The notes: generated by a model not told the origin, from the letters alone. Shown: positions 11,640 through 23,395, numbered from the stretch's first letter. The stretch is DNA of 64,000 nucleotides from Luidia sarsii (GCA_949987565.1 OX465120.1:10608080-10672079); one strand, 5' to 3'. Program-made: numbers and translations.

Positions 11640-11955
11640 GCTGTGCTGGTTCCCACTGCTTCACCGGTACCCATTGCTCAACTTTTGTTACTCACTGCTC
11701 CACTGGTACCCACTGCACCACCGGTACCCATTGCTCCACTATTGTTATCCACTGCTTCACCGGTACCCACTGCTCCACTGGTACCCATTGCTCCACCGGT
11801 TCCCACTGCTCCACTGTTATCCACTGCTCCACCGGTACCCACTGCACCACCGGTACTCACTGCTCCACTGGTACCCGCTGCTCTGCTATTTCTCACTGCT
11901 ACACTGGCTCCCAACTGATGCACTGGTACCCATCATTGTGCTGGTGCCCACCGCC
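11640..11955. repeat. 15/18-bp minisatellite (CACTGCTCCACCGGTACC)
   Basis: Tandem units of about 15-18 bp built on CCACTGCTCCACTGGTACC. All units are multiples of three, so frames such as APPVPTAPLVPIA stay open, but nothing suggests expression. Confidence 0.85.
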
Positions 11956-11959
11956 ATGC

Positions 11960-13640
11960 TGGTGCCCTTGTCATCGTGCCGCCTGCAAATTGCACGGTCT
12001 CCTATTCAAATCCATCCTGTGCACAGAAGGTAAGCCCATTCTTACTGCAAATAAAACTCGCCTCTTTCTAACCACATGCACTGGAAGCTGCTTTCGTTCC
12101 CATTTGGCTTTTTCGTCGTCGCGCGGACTTGCTGTCAAAATAGGGCTGGTCGAGAAACAAAATTTCACCCCAATAAGCTTTGAATGTTGCCCCGTCAAAA
12201 TAGGGTCGGGTTGTCAGGACAAAGTGGTTAACAAGGACGAACTTGATATCTGATAGACCTGTGAACAAATTTACACATTGCTTTTTGGTACATTCTGTAG
12301 GCTTAAAAGAGTCCAATTGTTTGAAATTGGCACAATAACTGTTTACTGTTGCCTGTATTTGGTGGGCCAAGTGTATACAATGTACATAGCCAACCATTCC
12401 TATTTTGGAGGATTTGTTCCTCTTTTTTTGGTAAACAGATTCCAATTTTTGGCATGGAAATACACACGTATTCCTATGTAGTTTGCTCTGTGATTCCTCA
12501 ATTTCTAGCAGTTAGTATTCCGAATTTCCTTTAAGTTAGCAGCTATGCATACGTACATGTGTATCAAAACCACCCATAGATACAGCGCCTGTATATCTCC
12601 AGCGATCACAACCCTGAGATGTTTCATTCAGATGCAAAGAATAAAGTTTCATGTAGAGCTAAGTACCCTGTACCCTAAGTGGTCATGATCAGCTGTTCCG
12701 CGGACAAGTTTGCACGTAGCGCACGTACCGTAGGCCATCACGTTCACCAAGCGTGGCAGAGACCACTATAAATCTGTTTGGAAAAGACGCCGGAAGAGAT
12801 TATTGTATTCGAGGGTACCAGTATATTTCTGTGAAGATTTTAGGCCTATTGATGCGGCATCCTTTCATTCAGTGTCCCCCATGTGCTCTGTAAACCATTG
12901 GAATATCGCTCACAGCCCTTACCATGGATTGTGCATACAAAAATGTACACTCAATAGTAAGTACCTGTTTCAAAATGATTGTACATTGTGTACATGTAAC
13001 TCTATGGGGACTAGTGGTTGAATTAGGGGTATTTACGTGTAGTGTACCTCCAATTTACTTTGTATTTAAAGGCAATTAAAGCCCTTTCTTCATTGGACTT
13101 ATTTGGGGTGGCGAAGTTACCGAAACGATGAGTGCTTTACCCATTTTTAAGTCTGGTGCGAACGTCCGAGACAATCTTCCTCCCGGTTACTTTACCGGCC
13201 AATTTCTGCCCCGGTTAAATTCCCGGAACGTGCGAATTCGGACAAAACCCCAAGAAATAATTTTTACCAATGTAGGTTTTGGGCGAGGTATAGTTTTCAA
13301 CCCCTAACGGTGTACTGTTGCTTTACCTCCTTTGCTTTATTAATTTAATTAATTTTTAAAATGTCGCAATTAGCATTTAGCAGACATCAATGCAATGCCT
13401 TATGTTGCATTTTTCCAACAAATGTCTGTATACAGTAGTAAAAAAAATTGTGGAATTCGTAAGTTTGTTTTTTCGCGTATGCTGCAATCGCTGTCCGTTT
13501 GATCCTCCCCACCTCTTTGTTTGTTTTCCCTTTGATCTCCCCTCCCTTGGTGTACATCGGCATCCCTTCCCTTTTGTCCTTCCTCTGTCATGTGTGTCAG
13601 GGCTTTCCTTCTCCTGACTGTCTGTGCACGTCCTCGTCAC
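11960..13640. other. gene-free interval upstream of the cytochrome b5 reductase exons
   Basis: I find no supportable exon. The missing first coding exon of the reductase (a few residues ending in phase 0) should lie here or further left, but it is too short to place. A hairpin-GAAACGTC repeat sits at 13648-13690, just upstream of the first visible exon. Confidence 0.5.
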
Positions 13641-13732
13641 TTGGCCTTTGAGAACGGCCCTGCTAGGATCGAAACGTCAGGCCCCGTAACTTTTGAGATG
13701 TTTGAATGTTTGCTTCCTTTGTTGTCCCGCAG

Positions 13733-16700
13733 TTCGGTGTTCCCCTTCTACTCGGTGTCGGGGCCATTGCGGCCACCATCATCATCGGGAAGTTCTTCCT
13801 GGGGGGCAAGCGCAAGCCGGCCGGACCCCCCAGAGCCCTCAAGGACCCTGAGACCAAGTACCCACTGGAACTGGTCGACAAGGAGGTACTATAGATAGAG
13901 CACCCAGTAGAACGTGATGTTTGCGTCAAGGAGAATGTAAATAGGCTTTTCTTAAAATTTATACAAAATGTATGCAAAATTATGCAAAATGTATGCACAA
14001 TTTATGCAAAATTTATGCATTGAGCCCAAAACGAGGCCATGGGCTCTAGATTTCCAAGATGGCGGTAAATTCAAGGGACCTTACCGTTGTTCCTAAGGTA
14101 ACGTTCAGTTTTGTTGAAGACTATGTCAAGAAAAGATCAAAAAGCAGCGGAGAACAATGATTAGTCTTCGAAAGCTAGCTCCAATACCCTCACTTTCAGT
14201 TTGATGTAATTTGCATAGATAGTGAGAAAGGCCTATTCAATGAGGGTTTGCCCTGCTCGACGTGATAAGCACTGAGTGCTCAGTGCTTTGCCCGATGCCT
14301 GATGAAAACATTTCAGGCAGCTCGGGCGGGATTCGAACCCGCGACTCCCGCTTTCTAGTGCAGACGTCTTAATCACTTGACCACCGAGTTGGTCGCGGTC
14401 TTGTGGCGTATTTGAAAAATGTATATATATAGCAGCGGGTACTGCGTTGCATCATAGATATAACATGATGTTTGCATCGAGGAGAATGTAATTCAATGAG
14501 GGTTTGCCCTGTTGTACAGCCATTCTCCAGCTCGATTGACATCGTCGTAGCAACGGTCTGCCAAGATTTCATTGGTTGCCTTTCTCTGTAGCTCGTTATT
14601 TTGACATTTCTTCATTCTGTCGGTCAGACGAGCCCTGACAGTTTTCCCCATTTGTTTTGCAGATTGTGAGTCATGATACCAGACGGTTTCGATTTGCTCT
14701 CCCTTCAAAGGACCATATTCTGGGACTCCCAGTTGGTAAGTAGTTAAAAGTATCTGGGGCCAAAGAAGTATAGGAAAAGTGGACTGGGAGTTTTGAACAA
14801 TTTTGAAAAATGGCGCTCTCTCACTCTCTGTCCTTCGCTCTCTCCCTCTCTCTCTCCCTCTCTCTCTGTCCTTCACTCCTTCTGTTGCTCCCTCTCTCTC
14901 CCTCTCTCTCCCTCTCTCTCCCTCTCTCTCCCTCTCTTTCCCCTTCTCTCTCTCTCTCTCCCTCTCTCTCTCCCTCTTTCTCTCCCTCTCTCTCTCTCCC
15001 TCTCTCTCTCCCTCTCTCTCTCCCTCTCTCTCTCTCCCCCCTCTCTCCCTCTCCCCCTCACTCCCTCTCTCCCTCTCTCCCTCTCTCTCCCTTTCCCCCT
15101 CTCCTCCTCTCTCCCCTCTCTCTCCCCACCTCTCCCCGTCTTTCTCCCTTTCCCCCTCTCCTCTCCCTCTCCTCTCTCTCTCTCCCCATCTCTCTTTGTC
15201 TGTCCCTTTCCCCCTCTCCTCTCTCTCCCCCTCTCTCCCTCTCCCCTCTCTCCCTCCCTCTCTCTCTCTCTCTCTCAGGTCAGCACATCTACCTGACATG
15301 TCGCATGGACGGCAAGCTGGTCATCCGGCCGTACACCCCGGTCACCAGCGACGACGACAAGGGCTACATGGACCTGGTGGTCAAGGTCTACTTCAAGGAC
15401 GTCCACCCAAAATTCCCCGAAGGCGGCAAGATGTCCCAGTACCTGGAGAACATGGCCATCGGCGATGCCATCGACGTACGGGGACCCAACGGACTCTTGG
15501 TCTACGACGGATGCGGTAGGTCAATGACCTCCTCTCTTTTTTTTCTCTTTTTTTTTCTGTTAAACAGGTATCTTATAGTACTAATTTTTATATGTTAAAA
15601 CCATAAAAACTGAATGGCACCTTCACCCCTGCCATGAATCTCTCGGTCGCGTAAGCGTGCAGTCGCACACATTATTGGCACTCAGTGATTTTCAGAAAAA
15701 AATGACTTTTGTTCGGTCACTTACATCCATGAGAAATGTCCCAGTCCCGTTCACGTTTTTGTGGCGGTCGTTCTTCTCTCTCCCGCAGGTCAGTTCACCA
15801 TCAAGCCGGACAAGAAGGCTGAGGCAGTAAAGAAGTCTGCCAAGAAGATTGGAATGATCGCCGGCGGCACGGGTAGGTTTAACCACTTCGCGCCGGGACC
15901 TCCGAATCCGGAGCTCCATTGGCTTGACTATGCAACGGGGCCCTCCGAATCCGGAGCTTCGTTGGCTTGACTATGTAACGGGGCCCTCCGAATCCGGAGC
16001 TTCGTTGGCTTGACTATGCAACGGGGCCCTCCGAATCCGGAGCTCCATTGGCTGGACTATGCGATGGGGCCCTCTGAATCCGGAGCTCCATTGGCTTGAC
16101 TATGCGATGGGGCCCTCCGAATCCGGAGCTCTGTTGGCTGGACTATGCGATGGGGCCCTCCGAATCCGGAGCTCCATTGGCTTGACTATGCGATGGGGCC
16201 CTCCGAATCCGGAGCTCTGTTGGCTGGACTATGCGAAGGGGTCCTCCGAATCCGGAGCTCTGTTGGCTTGACTATGTAACGGGGTCCTCCGAATCCGGAG
16301 CTCTGTTGGCTTGACTATGCGATGGGGCCCTCCGAATCCGGAGCTCCATTGGCTTGACTATGCGATGGGGCCCTCCGAATCCGGAGCTCTGTTGGCTGGA
16401 CTATGCGAAGGGGTCCTCCGAATCCGGAGCTCTGTTGGCTTGACTATGCGACGGGGCCCTCCAAATCCGGGCACCACTATTGTCCACATTCTAAACAAAG
16501 ACTCTTTTCAGCTTAGAACAAAGCTATACGAATCAGTCCAAAGACGGGTAGGTTTAAAACTCCTCTCGTCGCATCCTATCACCTCACCCACACAACTCAA
16601 CGGAGAGGCTTCTTCCCTCGTTCGGCCTCCATCTTGAATTCCCTTCCTGGTTCTTGCTTTCCCCCTGCCTACGATCTTGCCCTTTTTTAAAGGGAATGTC

Positions 16701-19495
16701 AATTCCTATCTCCGGCCTTCCTGAATCCCACTCTATCTCCTTCTTTCTCTAGCCCTTAACATTGAGTGTATTTTCAGCCTTGTTTTGGGGGCAATTTTGC
16801 ATTAAAAAAAATCCTTAGCTCTTTATAACTCAATTAGAATCCCTTTCTATCTCCTTCTTTCCTTAGACGTTAACCTTGAGTGGCTTTTCAGCCTTGTTTT
16901 AGGCGATTGTGAATAGAAAAATAAATACAATTTTTTTGGGGTGATGTACACAAATGATGCAAACTGCTTACTGACTAAAATTACCAAAATGCAAATCTTA
17001 AAATTTAGTAGGCCTGACGTTTCGATCCTAGCAGGACCTTTCTCAAAGGCAGACCTAACCCTCTGCCTTTGAGAAAGGTCCTGCTAGGATCGAAACGTCA
17101 GGCCCACAATTTGTTTTTAGCTCTTTATAACTCAATCAGAGGTCCCCTTTGTCCATAGCCCTTAACCTTGAGTGGCTTTATGGCCTTGTTTTGGGGTGAA
17201 TTTGGGGCAAACCCAACAGCAACAACTAATGTCTGGTTTTGTGTGTGTGTGTGTGTGTTGACGCTGAAGGAATTACCCCGATGCTGCAACTCGTTCGCCA
17301 AGTTCTGAAGGACCCGACTGACAACAGTCAGCTGTGGCTGCTCTTCGCCAATCAGGTGAGTTCCCCTTAAATACAGGCATGCAACTTCTCCGCAGATCCG
17401 GAGTTTTCCGCGGGTTTTTTTATTCGACCATTAAAAAAAAAAAAAAAAAAAAAATCCATCTGGATATTTCTTCTCCCCTAACTATTATTTAAAACACATG
17501 CTGAGATCAGGTTAAAAACTGTTCATTTTGTGTAAAAAAATATATATATATTTTCTGGATGTATGCCTTGAAAAAGGTTAAAATCTGTCACTCAGCTTAA
17601 AGTCATAAGTCATCACAAACTGCTCAGAATGCACCACAGAGCATCTAGAATCCAAAATTTTCCCGGGCCCTTAAGCGGGCCCCAAACCACACGCCGTAAG
17701 GGTGTCATGCTTCGCGCTCGCAGTTTCATTCGGACATTTTCCTCTTTTTTTTTACAATTCAAGAGTTGCATGCCCGTAAATAACAAAACCAATTCAATGA
17801 GGGTTTCCCCTGCTCAACGTGATAAGCACTGAGTGCTTAGCAGGCTTTTAGGCTGGATTGGTGTAACAGAGTGTGTATGAAAAAAACACAGGCCGTGTAC
17901 ATGAACTTTTGAAATTTTTGAAACAAGTGATTCATTGCCTATTGTATAACGCAGAGATGGTCCATTTAGGGGTGCCGAATAATCGAATATTTGATCGATC
18001 ATTGAATATTATTTACCGAATTTGAATAATTATTCGATTGTAGAATTCAATTGTATGAATGTGCCAAGATAGTTATCTGGAGTTATTATCATGTACAACC
18101 TGAGTTATACAAAAGTGCTGCAAACTGCTTCCCCCTTCCGCCGTGTACATGTATCTGTTTTGTCCTTGTCACTCTGCCTTTGAGAAAGGTCCTGCTAGGA
18201 TCGAAACGTCAGGCCCACTAAATTTTGAAACATGTACAACCTTGTTGAAATAAAATATATATAAATATAATAATATATTTAAATTGTTCAGACGTTCACT
18301 TTGGTCACTTGAAATCAGTCACTTGAAGCATTTTGCAGCAGTTTTTGTGGGTGTCATTAGATGTACACTTTATTCCCTGGTGTTTCCGGCAGACGGAGAA
18401 GGACATCTTACTCCGTCCGGAGCTAGAGGAGATTAGCCAGGAGCACGGAGATCGCTTCAAGCTCTGGTACACCCTGGACAGACCCGAAGAAGGTCAGACA
18501 AGAATCTCCTTCATGTGTCGTGCTCCAATCACATTGTGAACTCTTGTTTTGCTGGGCTGGTTTGACGCCAAGATTGCCCAACTGCCCGCTCGCTTTGCTG
18601 CTTGCTCGCCTTGGTTTCTTGCTTGCATGCTTTGCAGGCTCGCTTGCGTGTTTGCATGCTAGCTTGTTTTTTTTTTCCTTTCTCTCGTTTGCTTGTTTGC
18701 TTATTTGCTTGTTTGCTGGTTTGCTTGTTTGCTGGTTTGCTTGCTTGCTTCTTGCTTGCTTGTTTGCTTTCATATTTGCTTTCATATTTGCTTGTGTATT
18801 TGCTTGCTTGTTTGTTTGCTATTCATTGGTTTGAATACTTATTTGCTTGCTTGATTGCTTGTATGTATGTTTGCTTGCTTGCTTCTTACCATATTTGCTG
18901 GTTTGTTTCCTTGCTTACTTGCTTTCTTGCTTGCTTGCTTGTACATGTATGCTTGATTTCTTGCTTCTTGCTTGCTGGCTTATATATGTATGCTTGCTTA
19001 CTTGCTTCTTGCTTGCTTGCTTGTACATGTATGCTTGCTTCCTTGCTTACTTGCTTTCTTGCTTCTTGCTTGCTTGCTTGTACATGAATGCTTGCTTTCT
19101 TGCTTCTTGCTTGCTTGCTTGTACATGTATGCTTGCTTTCTTGCTTCTTGCTTGCTTGTTCTCGACACATGCTAGCTTAATCACTCCCCGATTCTATACA
19201 TCAATTGATTTGTATGTCGCTGCGTTTTGTCTACTGCTGTGGCGATTCATTCTGTAATTTTTCCTCCATCTTTTGTTTTCTGTTCCACGCCAATTATTGG
19301 TTTTGTTTTTGTTGCTGTCTAGGCTGGAAGTACAGCAGTGGGTTTGTGAGCGAGGAGATGCTGAAGGAGCACATGCCGCCGCCCAGCGACGACACCCTGG
19401 TCTTGATGTGCGGGCCGCCTCCTATGATCAACTACGCCTGCGTGCCCAACCTGGAGAAGCTGGGCTACTCGCCCGAGATGAGGTTCTCCTACTAG
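13733..19495 (+). CDS. CYB5R: NADH-cytochrome b5 reductase, membrane-anchored (seven of about eight coding exons)
   Basis: Exons 13733-13885, 14663-14735, 15279-15515, 15789-15872, 17270-17355, 18393-18492 and 19323-19495 join in phase to 301 residues plus TAG. Only a very short start exon is missing. The first exon encodes a membrane anchor ([16 protein letters not shown]) followed by a basic stretch. Exon 3 carries the FAD-binding motif RPYTPVTS. Exons 4-5 form the NADH-binding [12 protein letters not shown], exon 5 ends LLFANQ and exon 6 begins TEKDIL. The last exon has CGPPPM and ends EMRFSY. The enzyme passes electrons from NADH via FAD to cytochrome b5 at the ER or mitochondrial outer membrane, for lipid desaturation, sterol synthesis and haem-protein reduction. 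Overall it looks closest to vertebrate CYB5R1/2/3; which paralogue cannot be decided. The introns hold a CT tract, a 43-bp minisatellite, LINE debris and a TTGC array. Confidence 0.95.
14240..14395 (-). mobile_element. tRNA-Ser-like SINE, copy 2
   Basis: On the minus strand this reads as a recognisable tRNA-like head: A-box region GGTGGTCAAGTGATTAAGACG, loop CTAGAAA (anticodon AGA) and B box GGGTTCGAATCCCGCC. It is followed by the same tail as the copy at 7015-7142. A possible acceptor-stem match CTCGG/CCGAG is visible. It sits in the first visible intron of the reductase gene. Confidence 0.65.
14813..15276. repeat. CT-rich tract abutting a 3' splice site
   Basis: About 460 bp of (CT)n/CCCTCTCT repeat runs straight into the acceptor of the 15279 exon, forming an oversized polypyrimidine tract. 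Confidence 0.9.
15595..15735. repeat. dispersed repeat (TTAAAAC...GGTCACTTACATCC), copy 1
   Basis: Similar in order and wording to 20765-20930: GTTAAAAC, AAAACTGAA, CACCCCTGCC, GGTCGCGTAAG, CAGTCGCACA and GGTCACTTACATCC appear in both. It is about 150 bp, non-coding and of unknown class. Confidence 0.6.
15886..16470. repeat. 43-bp minisatellite at a splice donor
   Basis: About 13 copies of a 43-bp unit containing CCCTCCGAATCCGGAGCT and TTGGCTTGACTATGCGA, starting about 13 bp after the donor at 15873 in the reductase gene. The last unit merges into CCAAATCCGGGCACCACTATT. That resembles a dispersed sequence at 54352-54385 and, inverted, at 52000-52075, so the array seems to have grown from part of that element. 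Confidence 0.93.
16550..16930 (+). mobile_element. LINE 3'-end fragment, copy 1
   Basis: The stretch contains TTCTTCCCTCGTTCGGCCTCC, AATTCCCTTCCTGGTTC and TTTTTAAAGGGAATGTCAATTCC, then a tail with CTTAACCTTGAGTGGC. The same order occurs at 55195-55435, where the reading frame gives SFFPRSASLWNSLPGS, a hallmark of the C-terminal end of many non-LTR retrotransposon ORF2 proteins. The frame here is damaged. Tail pieces recur at about 17110-17215 and, on the minus strand, near 58535-58600. Confidence 0.65.
16935..17115. repeat. head-to-head pair of hairpin-GAAACGTC repeats
   Basis: A minus-orientation unit (GGCCTGACGTTTCGATCC...) is followed within a few bases by a plus-orientation unit (...GGATCGAAACGTCAGGCC), making a near-perfect palindrome around CAAAGGCAGA/CTCTGCCTTTG. 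The left flank TGCAAACTGCTTACTGACTA is shared by other copies. Confidence 0.85.
18140..18240 (+). repeat. single hairpin-GAAACGTC repeat
   Basis: CTCTGCCTTTGAGAAAGG is followed by a GGTCC-TGCTA-GGATC hairpin, then GAAACGTC (18203-18210) and AGGC. GCCT (18176-18179) can pair with AGGC (18211-18214), closing the hammerhead-like shape described in findings. Confidence 0.75.
18595..19155. repeat. (TTGC/CTTG)n array
   Basis: About 550 bp of GCTTGCTTGTTTGC repeats in the last intron of the reductase gene, starting about 100 bp after the donor at 18493. A longer sub-unit including TTGTACATGTATGCTTGC recurs in the second half. The Cys/Leu-rich ORFs are artefacts. Confidence 0.92.
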
Positions 19496-19676
19496 ACGGG
19501 AGAGGAAGGGCGAGTCTTATGTAGCTAGTAGCAGGCATTGAGCCAGTAGGGAAAGGGGGGAGGGGGGTGCAACTCGCCTGAGATGAGGTTCTCCTACTAG
19601 ACGGGAGAGGAAGAGCGAGTCTGATGTAGCTAGTAGCAGGCATTGAGCCAGTAGGGAAAGGGGGGAGGGGGGAGAA
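19467..19676. repeat. 105-bp tandem duplication across the reductase stop codon
   Basis: The segment from 19467, covering the last ~9 codons, the TAG and adjacent 3' UTR, is repeated from 19572 with few changes. The second copy again reads through GAGATGAGGTTCTCCTACTAG, now inside the 3' UTR. Confidence 0.88.
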
Positions 19677-19692
19677 TTGGGCTTTCCTTTAA

Positions 19693-20061
19693 AGCCCCTA
19701 CACAACATTGGTCGAGGTCAAAGAATAGCATCTATACGTTGTCTGATCCAACATATGCATGAAATAGCACACCTGTGAAAATTTCAGCTCAATCCGCCAA
19801 CCGAGTCTCGAGAAAATCGTGTAAACCGCTTCATTTGTTTCGCGAAAATACAGCACTGAACGCTGTACTGTTCTGAAAAATAGTTTATATCTTGGTGAAA
19901 CGTAAACAATTTCTTTTACTCTTTTTCTCCCAAAATACAACATTTTAGGCAGAAATATTTCAGTGCGAGGTTTCTACCATAACCATCTTCAAACTGTATA
20001 GGTTTTATGTAAATCTGTAAACATTTCTGTTTTTCGATCTTTCCAATGTTTTGTAGTGGCT
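19693..20061. mobile_element. MITE with AGCCCCTACACAAC ends, TTAA-flanked, copy 2
   Basis: Flanked on both sides by TTAA (19689-19692 and 20062-20065), with inverted ends AGCCCCTACACAACATTGG and CCAATGTTTTGTAGTGGCT. It is 369 bp with no coding capacity. The precise TTAA duplication supports a piggyBac-like origin. It lies just past the duplicated 3' UTR of the reductase. Confidence 0.85.
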
Positions 20062-20094
20062 TTAAGTAGACAAATCAGAAACAAACTGATTCAG

Positions 20095-20425
20095 AAATGG
20101 TTCCGCCTTAGATAAGACTTTTAAGGTTTGCATGGTGGAAATACTAAGTGGAAGGATTGCGGTGACACCATGTAATACTTCTCTTTCCGGAAGGAGTGTG
20201 GCTCTGAAAAGAGCCGGTAACTCGACGTTTCTGGTAGTGTTAACTATCCTGCACGGTCCAGTTGCTGCACTGGGTGGGAAAGATTCTCCAACATACCTGA
20301 GCGCTTTCGTTAGGCATATGAACACCGATGATAGTTTGAATCCAGCAGTCTCCTGAGTACATACTACCCGAAACATTGAGTGACCGGCTCTTTTCAGAGC
20401 CACACTCTTTCTCAAAAGAGAAGTG
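20095..20425. repeat. composite repeat with two histone-like stem-loops in inverted order
   Basis: The left half has AAGGTTTGCATGGTGGAAA, GGTGACACCATGTA, then GGCTCTGAAAAGAGCC and GGTAACTCGACGTTTC. The right half ends with CGAAACATTGAGTGACC, then GGCTCTTTTCAGAGCC followed by ACACTCTTTCTC. The two halves are inverted relatives separated by about 150 bp of other sequence. Confidence 0.75.
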
Positions 20426-20764
20426 GTTCCTCCTTAGTCATGTAGATGATCAGAATTGCCAATCTCGAAAGTTTGGAGCTTTCCAAGAGTAGAAGGCCTA
20501 ACTTTTAATTATTTTTTAACAATTTATCTTAACAGCATTAATTGGAAATTGAGCTACATCCATTTTGTGTGATCCCCGAGCTGCTGTAGCCAAGTTTACA
20601 ACGATTCGTTATTGCATCTGAATGAAAGCAGGGTCGTGATCCACTTCCGGAAATTTCCAGATTTCCAGAAATAACGTGATTCTTTTTTGAATTTCCGTAA
20701 ATGGCATGATTCTTTTGTTTTTATATATTTTGTTTTCTATTGTCAAACTGGTATTTCAAACTGC

Positions 20765-20930
20765 TCAATTTCATCTGTTAAAACCCTGAAAACTGAAGGG
20801 CGCCTGCACCCCTGCCGTGAATTTTGCAGTCACATCTTGGTCGCGTAAGTGCTCAATCGCACAGTTGATTAGTCTTCGGTAATTTTCAGGAAATGACTTT
20901 GTCGGTCACTTACATCCCTGTTATTACCTG
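20765..20930. repeat. dispersed repeat (TTAAAAC...GGTCACTTACATCC), copy 2
   Basis: Partner of 15595-15735; same block order with point changes and small indels. Non-coding. Confidence 0.6.
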
Positions 20931-20980
20931 AATTGTGCTCAGAATGAATTTTGCTTAGCATTTTTTTGTTTACGTACGTA

Positions 20981-21158
20981 CAGCGGAACGTCGCTATAAC
21001 GAACATCCCGGGGATCCATGAAAAATGTTCAGTATAGCGTTCGTTCGTTATAGCAGTTGCGGCCACATATCTACGGACGTAAAATCGGGAGCCAAAGGGC
21101 ATGTTCGTTATAGCTGAATGTTCGGTATATCGGCGTTCGTTATAGTGATTTTCCACTG
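20981..21158. mobile_element. 178-bp MITE with CAG...CTG ends and TA duplication (pogo/Tc1-like)
   Basis: It begins CAGCGGAACGTCGCTATAACG and ends in a near complement (CGTTATAGTGATTTTCCACTG), flanked by TA on both sides. CAG ends, a TA target and internal repeats of TTCGTTATAG are as expected for a pogo/Tigger or Tc1-mariner derivative. Confidence 0.75.
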
Positions 21159-21836
21159 TACATGTACAGTATGCATGCACGTGCATTACGTTATGACATT
21201 ACTGGCATGGCGCTAATTAACTATGTACTTGCAAACCTTTCAAACAAAATAATTCAAAGAACCATGCAGTGCAAAATGTTCACATCGTTGTTTTATTTTG
21301 AATGTGAAATGTAATTTTAAAGATTTACTGGTTGTGGTGTACGTTAATTAAAATTGCAATAAAAGTTGTATCACTTAAATACATGCTACAGAATTGTTTT
21401 GCAATGTTGCTAACCATCAAACCGTTTTTAAGTGAACACTTGTCCTGGGGGTGTATTTGCAAGTTTTAAGTTTTTATGTTTTTATGCTAATGAGAATTTT
21501 AATATTCATGAGCAATATTCATGAAGTGTTCACATCACAGGATCATGCAACAGAAACCCAATTGGTTGTGTACAAATGTTTCTGATAATTCCTGGTATTT
21601 CATGCAGACCTATCCCTAAACGTGTTGATTTGCTGCCAAAATTTACACCAGATCCCGAGATAAACAGCAGAAAATGAGCTTGACTGCGATATTCATTGGA
21701 AATTGATTTCCCCTTTTTTATTTTCGCGGCAACTCAAAATGAGGGCGCTGTTCATGAATCCAGAAAAACCTCTCAATAGTCGGGTCCCGCGCGTGACGTC
21801 TAGGTACTAGTACGCGTCAAAGCATGACGGCTCGAA

Positions 21837-22094
21837 ATGGTCTCTACCGTCTACTCGACTCGGGAAGCCGTAAACCCACTTTGCTTTGGTAACCTCGACT
21901 TTGGCCGTCCAGAACTTCCGAATTTTTTCGTTCAACTGGAAACAGATGAAGGCTTACTCCATCCTTGGATGTTTTGCTGCATCCAGCAGCCACATACCTT
22001 GTCGGCATCGCCAAAAATGGGGATATTTCTCACCGATAACGTGAAGGAAACCCACTGTGATGCGTGCGTGAATACCGGTTGCCCCCGGAGCGAG
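21837..22094 (+). CDS. candidate first exon, 86 codons, unknown protein
   Basis: An ATG in a favourable context (GAAATGG), preceded by CpG-rich DNA (21780-21835), opens an 86-codon frame beginning MVSTVYSTREAV. The frame contains CDACVNTGCPRSE and ends exactly in phase 0 at a strong donor (GAG|GTAAGT). Continuing past the donor the frame stays open for 31 more codons before stopping. I could not find a matching downstream exon and do not recognise the peptide. It could be a real first exon, a retained 5' UTR or chance. Confidence 0.3.
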
Positions 22095-22294
22095 GTAAGT
22101 CTCTGCCTTGATTTACGTCATACCCCCCGCGACTTTCATGTTAAAGAAGCTTCCCCTCGTGGGGTGGAGTCGTTAAAAACATCACTTTAACCGAAGTTTT
22201 TAAAGTAAGATAATAAACAACCACAGGGTCTACAGCCACCCATACTCATTTGTGTATCGTTGTCATGTGGAGATAATTATGGCTTTGTCCACCG

Positions 22295-22790
22295 TATAAT
22301 GAACCGCGTGAGAAACGATGCTCCCATTTCAACCTCATTCCCTTCTCTGAGTAGAAATTTGGACTGCATGTCCCTTTATTAAATAACACTTCAATTTGGC
22401 ACCAATTCTTACCCATCACAAACCGTGTGAGAAACGATGCTCCAATTTCAACCTCATTCCCTTCTCTGAGTATAGAAATTTGGACTTCATGTCCCATTAT
22501 TAATTAAATAACACTTCAATTTGGCACTAATTCTTACCCATCACAAACCGTGTCAGAAACGATGCTCCCATTTCAACCTCATTCCCTTCTCTGAGTATAG
22601 AAATTTGGACTTCATGTCCCATTATTAAATAACACTTCAATTTGGCACCAATTCTTACCCATCACAAACCGTGTGAGAAACGATGCTCCAATTTCAACCT
22701 CATTCCCTTCTCTGAGTATAGAAATTTGGACTTCATGTCCCATTATTAAATAACACTTCAATTTGGCACTAATTCTTACCCATCACAAAT
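22295..22790. repeat. about 121-bp tandem repeat, four copies
   Basis: Four tandem copies of a ~121-bp unit containing GAGAAACGATGCTCC, CCTCATTCCCTTCTCTGAGT and AACACTTCAATTTGGC. Spacing is 120, 125 and 121 bp. Confidence 0.9.
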
Positions 22791-23269
22791 TTCCCGTTTT
22801 TGTATCATTTCCAAATACCAGTTTCGTGAAAACCTTTTGGAGACCTATGCACCTTTACAATTTCCCTGTGGAGACCTATTCAACGGATTTGACCAGATCT
22901 CCACAAGGCACTATAGATTCGCGCTCATATTATTCAGAACATCACATTTACATAATGATTTAGACAATGCAATTCCCCCCCCAAAAAAAAAAAAAAAAAA
23001 ATCAGAACAAAAAATGCAATAAAATAAAATTTAGACTTCCCTTGAATGCCGGAAGTAAAAAGACGAATGGGTTTTAAACATCATAGCAATTTGGATCAGA
23101 CAGCAACTGTATTATTGGGGGCAGGCCTAATTGGGCAAAACAAAGGTTCGATAACCGGTCGAGGTGGCCGGACGCTGAAATCTCTAGACTTGGTCCACGG
23201 ATGGTTAAACCCCTAAAGAGTTTAGGCCAAGTAAAGATAGTTTCTCAACCTCGTCTAACTATAGCTATA

Positions 23270-23395
23270 GAGAGTTACCGGCTCTTTTCAGAGCCACACT
23301 CAGTCCTTCTTGACAGAGAAGTGATGCATGAATGATGTCACCGCAAACCATCCCACTTAGTATTTGACTCTTCCAAGATGTCCGTTATAAAGCCC
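23270..23395 (+). repeat. histone-like stem-loop repeat, fragment
   Basis: GTTACC is followed by GGCTCTTTTCAGAGCC, ACACTC, a second weak hairpin and GATGTCACCGCAAACC. It begins about 45 bp beyond the stop codon of the transporter at 23441-27297. In that gene's sense the stem-loop is in the reverse orientation, so it would not act as a histone-type 3' end for it. Confidence 0.7.

Noticed and set aside
23278..23298. Histone gene 3' end
   Set aside because: The stem-loop is exact but no histone coding sequence is nearby and the same hairpin is dispersed in a repeat family.
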